Origin: Silanimonas sp044377035
GTDB taxonomy: Bacteria; Pseudomonadota; Gammaproteobacteria; Xanthomonadales; Xanthomonadaceae
DNA: 64,000 nt
Reading direction: 5' to 3'
Assembly (NCBI RefSeq): GCF_044377035.1
Contig: NZ_JBILJW010000001.1
Coordinates: 124,001 to 188,000, forward strand
A program made the position numbers and the translations under genes. A model generated the notes under the pieces. It made no database searches and was not told the DNA's origin. It worked only from the letters and a program-made list of their open reading frames with translations. Below, one piece after another: positions 1 through 8,524 of this stretch. Numbering within the stretch: the first letter of the stretch is position 1; the number at the start of each line of letters is the position of its first letter.

Positions 1-3000
1 TGCGCGGACTGCCACGGCGGCGATCCCGCCGTGCGGCGCGGCAGCGAGGCGCCGGACAGCGAGGCCTACACGGCGCTGAAAGATGCGGCCCACGTGCTGC
101 CTGCCGACGTCGGCACCTTCGGCCACGGGCCGGGCAACCCGAAGCACAGCATGGCGCGCTGGACGCAGGAGCATCCGGCCTACGTGCGCTTCGTGAACCC
201 CGGCGACCTGCGCATCGCGCGCGAGGCCTGCGGCGCCTGCCACCTGCCGATCATCCAGGCGCAGGAACGCAGCCTGATGGCCACCTCCGCGATGCTCTGG
301 GGCGGTGCGGCGTACAACAACGGCATCCTGCCGAACAAGATCTACAACCTCGGCGAAGCCTATTCGCGCGACGGCACGCCGGCCCTGCTCCGGAACCCGG
401 TCGACGCCAGCGACCCGGCCCTCGCCGCGCGCGGGGTGCTGCCTTACCTCGCGCCGCTGCCGGCCTGGGAGACGGTGCCGCCGGCCGACGTGTTCCGCGT
501 CTTCGAGCGCGGCGGCCGCGTCATCAACTCGCAGTTCCCCGAAATCGGCCTGCCGAATTCGCTGGGCCAGATCCAGCGCCTCGACGAGCCCGGACGCCCC
601 GATTTGCGCCAATCGAACCGCGGGCCGGGCACCGGCAGCCGCATCGCGGTGCCGGTGATCAACCTGACGAAGACGCGGCTCAACGACCCGCACCTGTGGA
701 TGCTGGGCACCAACGACAACCCCGGCGACTACCGCAGCTCGGGCTGCACCGCCTGCCACACGGTTTACGCGAACGACCGCGATCCGCGCCATTCCGGCCC
801 CTACGCCGTGCACGGCAACCGCGGCCAGACGGCGACGGTCGACCCGACCATCCCCGCCGGCACGCGCGGCAGCCCGATCCAGCACGCGTTCACGCGTTCG
901 ATCCCGTCTTCGCAGTGCATGGTCTGCCACATGCACCAGCCGAACATCTACGTGAACTCGTTCTACGGCTATGTGCAGACCGACTACGAGAGCGATGCCG
1001 CGGCCCTGTGGCCGGAAGAGCAGCGCTACCCGACGGCGGCGGAGATCCGCGAGATCAACCTGCGCAATCCGGAAGAAGCGGTCGTGCGTGGCAAGTGGTC
1101 CGACCCGGAGTACCTCGCCGAGATCTCGCGGCTCAACCCGACCCTGAAGGACACCCAGTTCGCCGACTACCACGGCCACGGCTGGGTCTTCCGCGCCGTC
1201 TTCAAGCGTGACCGCGAGGGGAACCTGCTCGACGCCGAAGGGGCGCAGGTCGCCAACGACGACCCCGAGAAGTTCGACAAGGCCGTGCACCTCTCGTCGA
1301 TCCACCTCGACAAGGGCATGCACTGCGTCGACTGCCACTTCGAGCAGGACATGCACGGCAACGGCCACATCTATGGCGAAGTGGCCGCCGCCATCGAGAT
1401 CGACTGCGCCGACTGCCACGGCACGGCGCGGGCCTACCCGACGCTCACCACGTCCGGGCCGGCGGCGCGCCCCGGCGGCATGGACCTCTCCCTGCTGCGC
1501 ACGCAGGACGGCCGGCCGCGCTTCGAATGGCGCGATGGCGCGCTGTACCAGCGTTCGGCGCTGTACCCGGACCTCGAGTGGAAGATGAGCCTCACGCGCG
1601 ATTCGGTGAACCCGGCCAACGCGGACTACAACGAGAAGGCGGCTCGCGCCAAGCTCACGCAGATGGGGGCGGCGGCCCGCAACGGCGAGTGGAACGCCGA
1701 GGCCGCTTTCGCCAACGCCTCGGACGTCGAGCTGGCCCACGGCGACGACAAGATGGAGTGCTACACCTGCCATCTGTCGTGGACGACCAGCTGCTCCGGC
1801 TGCCACCTGCCCATCCAGGCCAACTGGAAAACCGAGCGCAACCACTACGAAGGTGGCGAGACGCGCAACTACGCCACCTACAACGTGCAGGTGGTGCGTG
1901 ATGACGTGTTCCAGCTGGGCCTGCACGGCACGGTGAAGGGCAACACCATCGCGCCGATCCGCTCGAGCTCGGCCTTGGTGCTGAGCTCGCAGAACATCAA
2001 CCGCGAGCGCATCTACATCCAGCAGCCGCCGGTGGCCTCCAGCGGCTTCTCCTCGCAGGCCTTCGCGCCGCATTACCCGCACACCGAGCGCCTCACCGAA
2101 ACCAAGCAGTGCGAGGACTGCCACGTCTCGGGCAATGGCGACAACAACGCGATCATGGCCCAGCTGCTGCTGCAGGGCACCAACTTCGTCAACTTCATCG
2201 GCGGCTACGCGCTGGTGGGCGAAGAGGGCCATGTCGAGGGCGTCAATGTCACCGAACTCGACGAGCCGCAGGCGGTGATCGGCAGCTACCTGCAGCGCAT
2301 GGCGTATCCGGACTTCTACCGGCAGCACGAAGCGCGCGACCGTCAGCTCCGCGAGGCCTACGGCATCGACAGCGACGGCCCGGCGCAGTGCATCCAGATG
2401 CGCGGCGAATACGTCTACGTGGCGGAAGGCGAGGGCGGTTTCCGCGTCTACGACGCGGCCTCGCTGCCCAACAAGGGCTTCTCGCAGCGGATCATCCGCG
2501 CGCCGTTCTCGCCGCTGGGCCACGACGCCCACGTGCCGTCGAAGAACGCCACCTGCATGGCGCTGCCCACCAACCAGCCGATCGCCCCGTTCAAGAACGA
2601 AGGCGAGCTGATGCGGGTGACCAACCAGGAGCAGCCCTTCCACCCGATCTACCACTACGCCTTCGTGGTCGATGCCGAGGAAGGCCTGATCGTGGTGAAG
2701 GTCGACACCTTCGCCGACGGCGAGCCGCGCAACAATTTCCTCGAGCGTGCGGCCACGTGGAACGAGGGTGGCGTGCTTTCTGGCGCCCGCCACATCGTCG
2801 TCGCTGGCCACTACGCCTACGTCACCACGCCGCGTGGCGTGCAGGTGGTCGACCTCGACGACCCGCTGAAGCCGAAGGCCTTGGCCTTCGTCGCGCTGGA
2901 CGACGCCCGCGCCACCGCCGTGCAGTTCCGCTACCTGTTCGTCACCGCCGGCAGCGGCCTGCACGTGGTCGACCTCACCGACACTCGCGCTCCGCGCCTG

Positions 3001-3525
3001 CTGCCCACTTCGGTGGCGCTGCAGGATGCCCGCCGCGTCTACGTCGCGCGCACCTATGCCTACGTCGCGGCCGGCGCGGAAGGTTTGGCGATCATCAATG
3101 TCACGCGGCCCGAGGCGCCCACGCTGCTGACGCGCTTCACCGCGGACGGCGCGATCAACGATGCACGCGACGTGGTGGTCGGTTCGACCAATGCCTCGCT
3201 GTTCGCCTACGTTGCCGACGGACGCAACGGCCTGCGGGTGATCCAGCTCACCTCGCCGGAAAGCCAGCCGAACTTCTACGGCTTCTCCCCGGAGCCGAAG
3301 CCGGCGCTGATCGCCAGCCGCGCCACCCGCAGCCCGGCGATCGCCCTCTCGAAGGGCCTCGACCGCGACCGCGCCGTCGACGAGACCGGCGGTCAGATCG
3401 CGGTGTTCGGCCGGCTCGGCTCGCGGCCGTTCAACCTCGAAGAGATGCAGCGCCTGTACCTGAACCCGGACGGGACGGTGTGGACTGTCCGCAACACCTT
3501 GCCCGCTGCTGGAGCCCGTCAATGA
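1..3525 (+). CDS. Multihaem cytochrome c with C-terminal LVIVD propeller repeats (5' end outside window)
   Basis: The frame is open from base 1, so the start lies upstream; 1174 residues are visible. Nine CxxCH haem-attachment motifs start near residues 1, 77, 249, 306, 442, 469, 587, 598 and 704, so the exported protein should carry at least nine covalent haems. The last third, from about residue 800 to 1080, has five repeats of the type Y-x-Y/F-V-A/T-x-x-G-x-x-V-V/I-D (YVYVAEG, YAYVTTP, YLFVTAG, YAYVAAG, FAYVADG), typical of LVIVD beta-propellers. It is probably a periplasmic or outer-surface electron carrier. Its TGA overlaps the ATG of the next cytochrome gene (ATGA), so the two are co-transcribed and probably translationally coupled. 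Haem binding is certain from sequence; redox partner and terminal acceptor are unknown. Confidence 0.88.
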   Translation, partial: CADCHGGDPAVRRGSEAPDSEAYTALKDAAHVLPADVGTFGHGPGNPKHSMARWTQEHPAYVRFVNPGDLRIAREACGACHLPIIQAQERSLMATSAMLWGGAAYNNGILPNKIYNLGEAYSRDGTPALLRNPVDASDPALAARGVLPYLAPLPAWETVPPADVFRVFERGGRVINSQFPEIGLPNSLGQIQRLDEPGRPDLRQSNRGPGTGSRIAVPVINLTKTRLNDPHLWMLGTNDNPGDYRSSGCTACHTVYANDRDPRHSGPYAVHGNRGQTATVDPTIPAGTRGSPIQHAFTRSIPSSQCMVCHMHQPNIYVNSFYGYVQTDYESDAAALWPEEQRYPTAAEIREINLRNPEEAVVRGKWSDPEYLAEISRLNPTLKDTQFADYHGHGWVFRAVFKRDREGNLLDAEGAQVANDDPEKFDKAVHLSSIHLDKGMHCVDCHFEQDMHGNGHIYGEVAAAIEIDCADCHGTARAYPTLTTSGPAARPGGMDLSLLRTQDGRPRFEWRDGALYQRSALYPDLEWKMSLTRDSVNPANADYNEKAARAKLTQMGAAARNGEWNAEAAFANASDVELAHGDDKMECYTCHLSWTTSCSGCHLPIQANWKTERNHYEGGETRNYATYNVQVVRDDVFQLGLHGTVKGNTIAPIRSSSALVLSSQNINRERIYIQQPPVASSGFSSQAFAPHYPHTERLTETKQCEDCHVSGNGDNNAIMAQLLLQGTNFVNFIGGYALVGEEGHVEGVNVTELDEPQAVIGSYLQRMAYPDFYRQHEARDRQLREAYGIDSDGPAQCIQMRGEYVYVAEGEGGFRVYDAASLPNKGFSQRIIRAPFSPLGHDAHVPSKNATCMALPTNQPIAPFKNEGELMRVTNQEQPFHPIYHYAFVVDAEEGLIVVKVDTFADGEPRNNFLERAATWNEGGVLSGARHIVVAGHYAYVTTPRGVQVVDLDDPLKPKALAFVALDDARATAVQFRYLFVTAGSGLHVVDLTDTRAPRLLPTSVALQDARRVYVARTYAYVAAGAEGLAIINVTRPEAPTLLTRFTADGAINDARDVVVGSTNASLFAYVADGRNGLRVIQLTSPESQPNFYGFSPEPKPALIASRATRSPAIALSKGLDRDRAVDETGGQIAVFGRLGSRPFNLEEMQRLYLNPDGTVWTVRNTLPAAGARQ

Positions 3526-4925
3526 TCCCGCGCGATGCTCTGGTCATCCTGCTGCTGGCGATGGCGCCGGTGCTCCCTGCCTTCGCCACGCCCGGCGCCA
3601 GCTCGACGCCGGTGGCATGGACGCCGTCCGACGACGCCATCCGCGCCGAGAACGCGCTGCGGCAGCCGATGCCCGATCGCGCCTCCGGCACCAGCCTCGG
3701 CACCGTCACGTGCGCCAGCAGCACCTGCCACGGGTCGGTGCTGGCCTGGGACGACGTGGTGCTGCACAACGAGTACACCACCTGGGCGCGGCTCGATCGC
3801 CACACCCGCGCCTACGCCACCCTGCTGACGCCCGCGAGCGTGTCGATCGCGCGGAAGCTCGGCCTCTCGACGCCGGCGCACGAAGCACCGGAATGCCTCG
3901 CCTGCCATGCCTATGCGCCACCCGCCGAACAGCGCGGCGAGCGCTTCGTGCTCTCGGACGGGATCAGCTGCGAGGGTTGCCACGGCCCGGCGGAGCGCTG
4001 GGTGGCGTCGCACACGTCGTCCGACGCGTCGCACGCGAAGAACCTCGCCAACGGCCTGTACCCGACCTCTGATCCGGTCGGCCAGGCGCGGCTGTGCACG
4101 TCCTGCCACGTCGGTGACGGCGACCGTTGGGTGACGCACCGGATCATGGGTGCCGGCCATCCGCGCCTCGGCTTCGAAGTGGGCACCTTCGCCGCCCTGC
4201 AGCCGCCGCACTACGCTATCGATGCCGACTGGCGCCAGCGCAAAGGCGATTTCTCTGCCGGGCGCGTCTGGGCGCTGGGCCAGCTGTTCGGTGCGAAGGC
4301 GATGCTCGAAACGCTGGCGCATCCGACGCGCGGCCGCGACGGCCTGTTCCCGGAACTCTCTGCCTTCGATTGCCACGCCTGCCACAAGCCGATGAGCGCG
4401 AACCGCTGGTCGCCGCGTCTCGGCATCGGCCCTGGGCGCGTGCGCGTCAACGACGGCCACCTGCTGATGCTGCGTGCCATCACCGAGGCCGTGGTCCCCG
4501 ATCAGGCTGCGGCCTTCCGCAACGAGGTGCGCGGCGTGCATGCCGCCGTCTCGGCCGGGCAGGGAGATCCCCAAGCCGCGCTGCGCCGCCTGATCGCCCG
4601 CCTCGATGCGCTGGTTCCGGTGCTCCGTGCGCAGGCGTTCGATGCCGCGCAGATGCGCGCCGTGCTGCAGCGGTTAATCGCCATCGGTCGTAGCGGCGAG
4701 TACAGCGATTACGCCGGTGCGGAGCAGGCCTATATGGCTATCGCGCCGCTGTTGGAGCAGCTCGCTGCCGACGGCCAGCTGGCGGATGCCGCCGCGCTGC
4801 GGCCGCTGCTGGCCCGCGCCCGCGAGACGCTGGCGGGGGAAGACACCTACCGGGCCGAGCGCTTCCGCGCGGCCCTCGATGCCTTGGCCGGCGCCGTCCG
4901 CGCGCCGGCCGGAACGGAGGGCTGA
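3522..4925 (+). CDS. Periplasmic multihaem cytochrome c (about five haems)
   Basis: A 467-residue protein with an N-terminal signal peptide (hydrophobic residues 7-17, cleavage probably after AFA near residue 22). Haem motifs are one expanded CX4CH (CASSTCH, residue 64) followed by four CxxCH: CLACH (125), CEGCH (150), CTSCH (192) and CHACH (284). The sequence around the first motif resembles the cytochrome c554-like multihaem family. The last 150 residues lack haem motifs and look alpha-helical. The start ATG overlaps the stop of the upstream nonahaem gene by 4 nt, and the oxidoreductase gene starts 3 nt after this stop, so all three form one operon. It is probably the electron shuttle between the larger cytochrome and another partner; direction of flow cannot be told from sequence. 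Confidence 0.87.
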   Translation: MIPRDALVILLLAMAPVLPAFATPGASSTPVAWTPSDDAIRAENALRQPMPDRASGTSLGTVTCASSTCHGSVLAWDDVVLHNEYTTWARLDRHTRAYATLLTPASVSIARKLGLSTPAHEAPECLACHAYAPPAEQRGERFVLSDGISCEGCHGPAERWVASHTSSDASHAKNLANGLYPTSDPVGQARLCTSCHVGDGDRWVTHRIMGAGHPRLGFEVGTFAALQPPHYAIDADWRQRKGDFSAGRVWALGQLFGAKAMLETLAHPTRGRDGLFPELSAFDCHACHKPMSANRWSPRLGIGPGRVRVNDGHLLMLRAITEAVVPDQAAAFRNEVRGVHAAVSAGQGDPQAALRRLIARLDALVPVLRAQAFDAAQMRAVLQRLIAIGRSGEYSDYAGAEQAYMAIAPLLEQLAADGQLADAAALRPLLARARETLAGEDTYRAERFRAALDALAGAVRAPAGTEG

Positions 4926-4928
4926 GCC

Positions 4929-7394
4929 ATGGCCGTGCGTGCTCACGATCGCCCCGCCGAATACGACGTCGTCATCATCGGCGCCGGGCCGGCTGGCCTC
5001 TCCGCCGCCTCGCGTGCTGCCGCCCGCGGCAACCGCTACGTGCTGCTGGAGGCCGCTCCGCACCCGTCGGACACGATCTTCAAGTACCAGAAGGGCAAGC
5101 ACGTGATGGCCGAGCCCGGGTTCCTGCCGCTGCGCAGCGGCATGAGCTTCGCGGCCGGCAAGCGCGAGACCGTGCTTGGCACCTGGAACGACGAACTCGC
5201 CACGCAGGGGATCCACATCCTCCACGGCAAGCGCGTCAACGGCATCGACCGCGACCCGAAGGCCGCGCCGTTCACGGTGCGCTGCGAGGACGGCAGCAGC
5301 TACACCACGCGCAACGTCATCCTCGGCATCGGCCTGCAAGGCAACGTGCGGAAGATGGGCGTGCCGGGCGAGGAGCATCCCAACGTCCAGTACACGCTGT
5401 CCGACCCGGACGAGTACGAGGGCGAGACGGTGATCGTCGTCGGCGCCGGCGACGCCGGCATCGAGAACGCGATGGGCCTGATCGCGAAGAACACCGTGCA
5501 CCTGATGAACCGGCAGGAGGAGTTCACGGTCTGCAAGGACGCCAACCGCGACGCCATCCAGGCGCAGGAGCGCGCCGGCAAGGTGCGCATCTGGCATTCG
5601 GCCTTCGCCGCGCGCGTCGATCCCCCACCGGCCGATCCGAAGCTCGCGCCGGGTGCGAAGCCGCCGCTGATGAGCTTCGTGTTCAACGGCAAGGTGGGCG
5701 AACAGAGCATTCCCTGCCACCGCATCATCGTCCGCGCTGGCGCGATCCCGCCGCGCAAGCTGGTCGAAAGCTTCGGCGTGCAGTTCCCGAACGAGGATCC
5801 CTCGGCCATCCCGGTGTTGTCCGAGGCCTACGAATCGAACGTGCCCGGCCTGTTCATCGTCGGCGCGCTGGGCGGCTACCCGCTCATCAAGCAGGCGATG
5901 AACCAGGGCCACGAAGTCGTCGACACCCTCAACGGCGACGTGGTCGAGCCGGTCGACGAGCCGTTGCTGCGCGATCGCCTGAAAGCGTGGCGCCCCGGCG
6001 TGGCGGCCTCGACCGTGGTCGACGAAATCGGGCGGCACCCCTTGCTCGGAACGCTCACCAAGCTTCAGCGCCGCGAGCTGCTGCTGGAAAGCACCGTCCA
6101 CGTGCTGCCGAAGGATGCGGTGGTCTTCAAGAAGAACGACTACAGCAACAGCTTCTGGTCGATCATCGGCGGTAACGTGCAGATCGACACCGACGGCGAC
6201 GAGGGCAACCGTCGCGCCGTCGTGCTCGGCGCCGGGCGCTTCTTCGGCGAGATGGGCCTGCTCTCCGGCCGCCGTCGCACCGCCACCGTGTCGGCCGGCC
6301 TGAACTGCGTGCTGATCGAAACGCCGCGCCGCACCATGCTGAAGCTGATGAGCGCTTCCGAGCGCTTGCGCGACAAGATCGACCAGGCCTTCGTGCGCAA
6401 CGCGGTGTTCAACTACATCGGCCCGCTGCTCGGCACCGAAGTGATCGACGCGATGATCGACCGCGGCGTCACGCTGAAGCGCTTCAACGCCGGGCAGGTG
6501 CTGTTCAAGGAAGGCGACGCCGCCGACGGCCTCTACCTGATCCGCCGCGGCTCGGTGGCCGTGTCGAAGCGCATCAAGAGCGAAGACCGCGTTCTCGCGT
6601 ATGTCAGCGCCGGCAACTACGTCGGCGAAATGGCCATGCTCGACGGCGGTGCGCGCACCGCGACGGTGACGGCCTCGGTGCTGACCGAGGTGCTTGTGTT
6701 CGAGGCCGAAGGCATCCGCAAGCAGATCCAGTCCACGCCGGCGCTTCGCAAGGCGCTGGAAGGGATCATGCAGGCGCGCACCGAGCAGAACATCGCCGCC
6801 GAGCAGGACGTCGAGGACGGCAGCGCGCTCTCGCGCTTCCTGCTCAAGCAGGGCGTGGGCGATGCCTCCGACCTGCTCGTCATCGACGAAGGCCTGTGCG
6901 TCCAGTGCAACAACTGCGAGACCGCCTGCGCCGAGTCGCATGGCGGCACCTCGCGCCTCAAGCGCGAGGCCGGCGCCACCTTCGCCCGCGTGCACCTGCC
7001 GGTGGCCTGTCGCCACTGCGAGAACCCGCACTGCATGAAGGACTGCCCGCCCGACGCGATCCGTCGTGGTCCGGCCGGCGAAGTCACCATCAGCGAAGCC
7101 TGCATCGGCTGCGGCAACTGCCAGCGCAACTGCCCCTATGGGGTGATCCAGATGGCACCGGAAGCACCGCCGAAGCCCGGGGGTGGCCTGCTGTGGCTGC
7201 TGCTCGGCCTCGGTGCCGCGCCGGGCGAGCGCAAGCCCGAAGTCGAAGGCGATGTCGTCAAGAAGGCCGTGAAGTGCGACATGTGCACCGGTATCAAGGG
7301 CGGCCCGCGCTGCGTCGATGCCTGCCCGACCGGTGCCGCGAAGCGACTCTCGGCGGAAGCCCTGTTCCGGCAGATCCGCCAGGTCGCGGACTGA
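4929..7394 (+). CDS. FAD/NAD(P) oxidoreductase fused to two cyclic-nucleotide-binding domains and a 4x[4Fe-4S] ferredoxin
   Basis: 821 residues, no signal peptide, so cytoplasmic. Domains in order: an FAD-binding Rossmann fold (IIGAGPAGLSAA near residue 15) with a second NAD(P)-binding Rossmann motif (VVGAGDAGIENA near 170), as in thioredoxin reductases but without their redox CxxC; a first cNMP-binding domain (about 390-480) with GEMGLLSGRRRTATV; a second (about 515-610) with GEMAMLDGGARTATV; and a C-terminal ferredoxin domain (from about 656) with four cysteine clusters (CVQCNNCETAC, CRHCENPHCMKDC, CIGCGNCQRNC, CDMC...CVDAC), enough for four [4Fe-4S] centres as in DmsB-like subunits. Both cNMP domains keep the Gly-Glu and Arg-Thr-Ala residues of the phosphate-binding cassette. 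GGAGG lies ahead of the ATG. Together with the two cytochromes it suggests a nucleotide-regulated electron-transfer route; the substrate is unknown. Confidence 0.85.
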   Translation: MAVRAHDRPAEYDVVIIGAGPAGLSAASRAAARGNRYVLLEAAPHPSDTIFKYQKGKHVMAEPGFLPLRSGMSFAAGKRETVLGTWNDELATQGIHILHGKRVNGIDRDPKAAPFTVRCEDGSSYTTRNVILGIGLQGNVRKMGVPGEEHPNVQYTLSDPDEYEGETVIVVGAGDAGIENAMGLIAKNTVHLMNRQEEFTVCKDANRDAIQAQERAGKVRIWHSAFAARVDPPPADPKLAPGAKPPLMSFVFNGKVGEQSIPCHRIIVRAGAIPPRKLVESFGVQFPNEDPSAIPVLSEAYESNVPGLFIVGALGGYPLIKQAMNQGHEVVDTLNGDVVEPVDEPLLRDRLKAWRPGVAASTVVDEIGRHPLLGTLTKLQRRELLLESTVHVLPKDAVVFKKNDYSNSFWSIIGGNVQIDTDGDEGNRRAVVLGAGRFFGEMGLLSGRRRTATVSAGLNCVLIETPRRTMLKLMSASERLRDKIDQAFVRNAVFNYIGPLLGTEVIDAMIDRGVTLKRFNAGQVLFKEGDAADGLYLIRRGSVAVSKRIKSEDRVLAYVSAGNYVGEMAMLDGGARTATVTASVLTEVLVFEAEGIRKQIQSTPALRKALEGIMQARTEQNIAAEQDVEDGSALSRFLLKQGVGDASDLLVIDEGLCVQCNNCETACAESHGGTSRLKREAGATFARVHLPVACRHCENPHCMKDCPPDAIRRGPAGEVTISEACIGCGNCQRNCPYGVIQMAPEAPPKPGGGLLWLLLGLGAAPGERKPEVEGDVVKKAVKCDMCTGIKGGPRCVDACPTGAAKRLSAEALFRQIRQVAD

Positions 7395-7401
7395 TCCAGT
7401 C

Positions 7402-7428
7402 CCGCCGCGCCCCGAGGGGCCGGCGGTT
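7402..7428. terminator. Hairpin between convergent genes, possible bidirectional terminator
   Basis: CCGCCG-c-GCCCC, loop GA, GGGGC-CGGCGG: an 11-bp GC-rich stem with one bulged base, followed by only two T. It lies exactly between the stops of the oxidoreductase and the convergent acetyltransferase. The lack of a T tract makes intrinsic termination uncertain. Confidence 0.4.
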
Positions 7429-8000
7429 CAGAGCGTCTTTTCGATGCGCACGAGGCCCGGCTCGTCCGAGGGCAGTCGACGGAAGCCCAGCTGCTGCGCG
7501 AGGTGCAGCATCTGGGTGTTCTCCTGCAGCACGTCGCCGTACACGGCGTCGAGGCGCTTGAGCTTCGCCCAGCGCAGCATCTGCTTCATCAGCAGCGTGC
7601 CGAGTCCCTGGTTGGCCAGATAGCGGATCACCAGGATGGCGAAATCGGCCCGTCGTGTGCCGGTGTCGATGGCCGCGCGCACCACGCCGCCCACCAGCGC
7701 CTGCCCGGGAGCCTCCGGCTCGGCCAGCACCAGGGCGAACTGCGTCCTTGGATCGATGTGGGTCAGCCGCCGCGCCATCTCCGGCGTCAGCTCGGTCAGC
7801 GGGTGCAGGAAGCGCATCCGCACCTCCTCCGGCGTCAGCAGGGCGAATCCCGCACGCAGGGGTTCGGCGTCGGCGGGGAGGATGGGCCGCAGCCAAAGCC
7901 GCCGCCCGTCGTCGAGCTGTAGTTCGTCCTGCCAGGGTTTGCCCAAGGGCCGTCGGTGGATCACGGGTGCGCCTCCGCTCAGGTGCCCAGACTCGCGCAT
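7428..8000 (-). CDS. GNAT-family N-acetyltransferase
   Basis: 190 residues. After a variable N-terminus, the segment beginning LRPILPADAEPLRAGF opens a GNAT fold. The pattern FAILVIRYLANQGLGTLLMKQML is the acetyl-CoA-binding motif A (Q/R-x-x-G-x-G/A, here NQGLGT), and ENTQMLHLAQQLGF is the usual C-terminal GNAT helix-strand. The substrate cannot be predicted; related domains acetylate small amines or protein lysines. The first dozen residues may not be translated; a GTG about a dozen codons downstream, at VIHRRPLG, is an alternative start. It stands alone, convergent with the redox operon and divergent from the his operon. Confidence 0.8.
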   Translation of the reverse strand: MRESGHLSGGAPVIHRRPLGKPWQDELQLDDGRRLWLRPILPADAEPLRAGFALLTPEEVRMRFLHPLTELTPEMARRLTHIDPRTQFALVLAEPEAPGQALVGGVVRAAIDTGTRRADFAILVIRYLANQGLGTLLMKQMLRWAKLKRLDAVYGDVLQENTQMLHLAQQLGFRRLPSDEPGLVRIEKTL

Positions 8001-8059
8001 CCCCGGCCTGCGGTCGAGATCGTCGGGTGAAGACCGGCCAGTTCATCGCTGTCGGCCTA

Positions 8060-8087
8060 TTGACCAATGTAATAACGCGCTATTACA
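8060..8087 (+). promoter_or_regulatory. Promoter and TrpR-type operator of the histidine operon
   Basis: A 20-bp near-perfect palindrome, TGTAATAACGCGCTATTACA (8068-8087), differs from exact symmetry at only one base pair and ends 10 nt before the repressor ATG. A -35-like TTGACC lies at 8060-8065, and TATTAC at 8081-8086 within the palindrome could be the -10 (15-nt spacer). The design, a TA-rich inverted repeat overlapping the promoter of a TrpR-family gene that heads the operon, fits autogenous repression. If this -10 is used, transcription starts within a few bases of the ATG and the message is nearly leaderless; no Shine-Dalgarno sequence is present. Confidence 0.72.
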
Positions 8088-8097
8088 GTGCGCGCCC

Positions 8098-8487
8098 ATG
8101 AAGCGCCGTCCCGCCATCGATCGCTCCCCCGTGTCCGTCGCCACCCCGGTGGCGCCCGGCCCCGGCGTGGGCGCGCGTCTCGACGGGCTGGTCGAGGCCC
8201 TGCGCGCCCTGCGCGACGCCGACGAAGTCCGCCGTTTCCTGATCGATCTCTGCACCCCGGCCGAGCTCGAGGCCATGGCTGACCGCTGGGCGGTCGTGCC
8301 GGAACTCGCCGAAGGGCGCGCCTATCGCGACATCCACGACCGCACCGGCGTGAGCGTCACCACCGTGGGCCGCGTCGCCCGCTGCTTGTCCCTCGGCGCT
8401 GGCGGCTACCGCCTCGCTGCCGAACGCCTCGGGCATCTGTCGCCGGGCGCGGCCTTCGCCGTGCCCGGCCACCACGACACGCCCTGA
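8098..8487 (+). CDS. hisR: TrpR/YerC-YecD family repressor, probable regulator of histidine biosynthesis
   Basis: 129 residues. After a disordered N-terminus the protein matches the TrpR-like fold: a helical part with FLIDLCTPAELEAMADRWAVVPELAEG, then a helix-turn-helix with YRDIHDRTGVSVTTVGRVARCL, where the second helix carries the TT-x-GRVAR recognition motif of the YerC/YecD branch. It is the first gene of the his operon, 37 nt ahead of hisG, and a near-perfect palindrome sits immediately upstream. A TrpR-family his regulator is known from comparative genomics of Xanthomonadales; the effector (probably histidine) is inferred. The upstream in-frame extension is rejected because it crosses the promoter. 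Confidence 0.82.
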   Translation: MKRRPAIDRSPVSVATPVAPGPGVGARLDGLVEALRALRDADEVRRFLIDLCTPAELEAMADRWAVVPELAEGRAYRDIHDRTGVSVTTVGRVARCLSLGAGGYRLAAERLGHLSPGAAFAVPGHHDTP

Positions 8488-8524
8488 TCCTCCAACCGAT
8501 TCGCTTTCCCACGGAGCCCGCACC

